64,000 bases of DNA, from NCBI RefSeq assembly GCF_933775445.1, contig NC_065874.1:28404501-28468500 (forward strand), written 5' to 3'. Positions 61,300 to 64,000 of the stretch are shown one piece after another. The notes under the pieces were generated by a model, which had not been told where the DNA came from, searched no databases, and worked only from the letters and a program-made list of their open reading frames with translations. Position numbers and translations under genes: made by a program. Each line of letters opens with the position of its first letter. The stretch's first letter is position 1. This stretch comes from Argentina anserina. Its lineage: Eukaryota; Streptophyta; Magnoliopsida; Rosales; Rosaceae.

Positions 61300-62924
61300 A
61301 TTGAAATCAAACTAACAAAGGAGGGGGACAAAATAACCTGACCTCCTATGTCTGATAAACTCTAACAAAGAGGATAAACAAAAGCTCAATCTGGCATGTG
61401 TACACCCACCCATATAAAACCATATATATATATAAAAACTCTTAGCAAATAGCAAACCCTTAGCCAAGAAACCCTTAATTAAAGTACGAGATGAAGCTGG
61501 TAGCATTGACAGACAGTTGTGAGATACCAAGAATAGAGAAAATAGACATATCGTGATGCTTCTTAAGTTCTTGTAAGGATGAAAAGAATGCAGAGCATAC
61601 TCTCTGAACAATTCCAAAAGATGACGTTGGGCTTCCAACACATTAAAAATCTTACATTCGAAACGCACCAGATTCTTAGTAATCCAAAAAAACCAAATTA
61701 GATTACAGGAGACTAGAAACCAAAGTCGACGTTTAGGTTTTGGGAACGCTGAAACACCAACACCATTAAACACTTCATCAAGAGTGCCCCAATGCGAGAA
61801 TGAATGAGAAAATAGAAGGCAAACCTATTTCCATAAAGCCACAATTTCAGAACAATGCAAAAGAAGATGTGTACCCGATTCCGCATGACTTCCACAAAAG
61901 GAGCAACGAGATAGAAATCAAAAACCTCGCCGTTATAAAACATCATAAGTTAGTAAACATCCATGAAGAGCCTTCCAAACAATAAGAGTTTTGCGGGGTT
62001 GAATTGCTTTACTCCATATCACTTTACCCCAGTCTTTATGCTCACCATGATTTGAGAAGAAAACAAAAGCTTCTTTTGCTGTCATAATTCTTGAGGAGGA
62101 GTGCGGCCATAAAAGAGAGTCAAACGTGTCTGCATTAGGCAGAGTAATGAGCTCAATTTTTTTCTACTGCTTGAGGAGATGAAGAAATAAAATTTGCTGG
62201 GAGAACCCAATGAGAATCAACAATAACATCATTCACCTTAGCATGAAGTGGAATAGAGCCACTTATTCCAACACTAGTAGCAAGAGGTTCACCCAACCAA
62301 TTATCTTGTCAAAAATATATCCTCTTACCATCACCAACACTTCAATATAAAAAATTTAAAAACATTTGCCAAACCTTTTTGAGACCCAACCATACGGAAG
62401 ATCTCTTGTAAGACTTTATAGGTTGGAAATCATCTTTCAAAAAACGAGTTCTAAGCAAAATAGAGGCAGAAGAAGAAGAAGAAGAAGAAGAAGAAGAAGA
62501 AGAAGAAGAAGAAGAGAGCGTCTCTCAACATCTCTTTATTAGAAGAGATTAGCCTCAAATAGATCACGTAACCCCAAGCCTCCTTCCTCTTTGGGTTTAC
62601 AACAGTGACGCCAAGAAACAAGATCCAAGATTGAAGGTTATGAAGTAAACCAGCCGGACATTCATAAATCTGAAAACTATAAACCAAAATGCCTTGAATC
62701 ACTAACTGAATAAGTTGTAGCCTACCCGTTTGCGACAACATAGAACATTTCAAAGAGGACAACTTGCATCTCACTCTATCTGCAATGACATGAAAATATA
62801 CCCTCTCGGGACGTCTCTGAAAAATCGGAACCCCAAGGTATGTGAATGGAAGAGACCCCTGCTTGACACCCAAAATTTTCCGGATAACAAAGCGTCTACG
62901 ATGAGCATATTTTCCAAAAAACAC
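61300..62924 (-). pseudogene. degraded LINE ORF2 (RT end and zinc-knuckle region)
   Basis: On the minus strand, 62,924-62,560 encodes the region after the RT core: VKQGSLPFTYLGVPIFQRRP, then KLSSLKCSMLSQTGRLQLI and ECPAGLL. From about 61,950 to 61,640 comes the zf-RVT region (CGESGTHLLLHCSEIVAL-type pieces in alternating frames, then LVSCNLIWFFWITKNLVRFE). Multiple frameshifts and a GAA microsatellite interrupt it. The catalytic RT part is missing, perhaps cut off where the Mutator-like element begins. Confidence 0.82.
62468..62516. repeat. (GAA)n microsatellite inside the LINE relic
   Basis: About 16 AAG/GAA triplets. Read on the LINE strand they give a run of phenylalanines after RDAL, so the tract has expanded within former coding DNA. 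Confidence 0.9.
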
Positions 62925-62998
62925 AAGCGATTTAAATTTATTGACTCACTTCTGGTTAATACACCTTATACAAGATGGAGAACCCACGTATCCTCTTC

Positions 62999-63452
62999 AG
63001 TGGTGGATCCATGTGCAGGGCACATGGGCTGAGCGCAGATGACTTTATGACATTATAACTTATAAGTGTTTGCATGTCACAAATGCCAGATAATTATGTC
63101 GTTTGAAGTTTGAACGATGGGAGAGGACCTAAGTTCAAGTCTCAAAAAGAGTTGTGCTCCCACCCCCATTACATTTTTCTTCTTCTTTTCTTTCTTACTC
63201 TTCTTTTTCTTTTAGTTCCTTTTTTTTTCCCTAAAACCTCTTTTCTCTTAGAATTTTTACTTTTGTTCCTATTTTCTCTCCCATTTTTTTAAAAGTGGAG
63301 TTTAATAAGCTCAAATTGAGGTTATTATATTAAAACATCATTTTGATCAAAGAAAAAAATTAACATACAAATACCAAATTATATTGACAAAATCAATTGC
63401 AAATAAGGAAATAAATTAGCCTAGACTAAAAAAATTCCTGGATCTGCCTCCG
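62999..63452. mobile_element. Mutator-like non-autonomous element (454 bp)
   Basis: A perfect 9-bp duplication ATCCTCTTC flanks it (62,990-62,998 and 63,453-63,461). The ends are AGTGGTGGATCCATG and, on the complement, CGGAGGCAGATCCAGG, sharing the GGNNGATCCA core. A 9-bp TSD is characteristic of Mutator-like elements. The inside is pyrimidine-rich and non-coding. Confidence 0.78.
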
Positions 63453-63568
63453 ATCCTCTTCCACTCTTCTACTGCTAATCAATGTTGATTACTTGGAGCT
63501 GTGTCTGCGTGTTCTAAACCAAAAAGATCCCCAAATTCCTCCAAAAACCAAAATTTCTAGCTAGACGA
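63453..63568. other. short spacer
   Basis: Nothing recognised between the Mutator-like element and the repeat copy. Confidence 0.3.
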
Positions 63569-64000
63569 AAACCTAGCTATAAAGCCAAAAACCTCATGAT
63601 AGTTGTACGCTACAGTTTTATCATTTTCATAATATGTTGCTACAAGAAAACACATAAATTCCAGAACTACAGAGACATGATGGAAAGGTCATACATGTTG
63701 CAGAATAAATAGATAGGAATGGTATATATCATACTGTCTCATCCATGATAACCAATGTAATGATATAGGCATTAGATACAAACATTTAGTGACAGAGAGA
63801 ACAGAGTAATGGACATAGAACTTACAAAAAAATATATAGGAAATAGTAAGAATTAAGTGGATCAACATAAGGAAAGAGGAAGAAAAATGAAAACGGATAC
63901 GGAAGAGAAATTAAAGACCAATCAAAGCAACATTATGATCAGCCTCGGCTTCACAACATCATACTCCTTCAACTACCAAAAAAACATCATGGTATGTACT
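63569..64000. repeat. direct repeat copy 2, reaching the window edge
   Basis: Matches 55,009-55,490 in the same orientation through GATCAGCCTCGGCTTC at about 63,950. Since copy 1 lies 3' of the TNL gene, a second TNL copy may begin beyond the window edge. Confidence 0.85.

Overview
The window is nuclear DNA of a eudicot plant. The evidence is GT-AG introns in gene after gene, a wall-associated kinase, a TIR-NB-LRR receptor, a P-class PPR protein, plant-type histone promoters, a plant-type U2 snRNA promoter and abundant plant transposon relics. A Rosaceae-like genome would fit, but the sequence alone does not settle the family. The DNA is AT-rich and gene density is moderate.

Layout. 0-5.3 kb: a class I small heat-shock protein gene (+) with heat-shock elements, convergent with a three-exon wall-associated receptor kinase (-). 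5.3-12.1 kb: non-coding DNA with two LINE RNase H relics, a broken RRM-protein gene (-), a tRNA-Leu(UAA)-like gene and a short hAT MITE. 12.5-15.2 kb: a frameshifted eIF1A pseudogene (+) and an H2A.W histone gene (-). 15.6-22.3 kb: one old Ty1/copia retrotransposon with both LTRs and its target-site duplication, disrupted by hAT-derived, palindromic 505-bp tandem repeats. 23.6-24.4 kb: a poly(A)-tailed retroposed insert.

24.5-34.6 kb is the gene-rich core: RNA polymerase III subunit Rpc25 (+, seven coding exons), actin-depolymerising factor (+, three exons) and a single-exon 899-residue PPR protein (-) orthologous to Arabidopsis At5g59900. 35-45.2 kb: a LINE relic, a possible hAT element, a copy of the PPR 5' flank, a foldback element and a decayed autonomous hAT transposon with TIRs and an 8-bp TSD. 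46-51 kb: histone H3.1 (+), histone H2B (+) and a U2 snRNA gene (-) with intact upstream element, TATA box and 3' box. 53.8-55 kb: a second array of the 505-bp repeat. 56.7-60.7 kb: a complete five-exon TIR-NB-LRR gene (-) with a post-LRR domain. 60.9-63.5 kb: a foldback MITE, a LINE relic and a Mutator-like element. The window ends in a second copy of the DNA that lies 3' of the TNL gene.

Functionally, three core histone genes carry the CGCGGATC/GATCCGCG octamer of S-phase histone promoters. Rpc25, U2, ADF and the PPR gene are housekeeping loci. WAK and TNL are surface and intracellular receptors. No operon-like or clearly new enzymatic system is visible. The least explained structure is the dispersed family of roughly 505-bp tandem units, each an imperfect palindrome, found at three places. 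A perfect 23-bp hairpin downstream of H2B is also unexplained.
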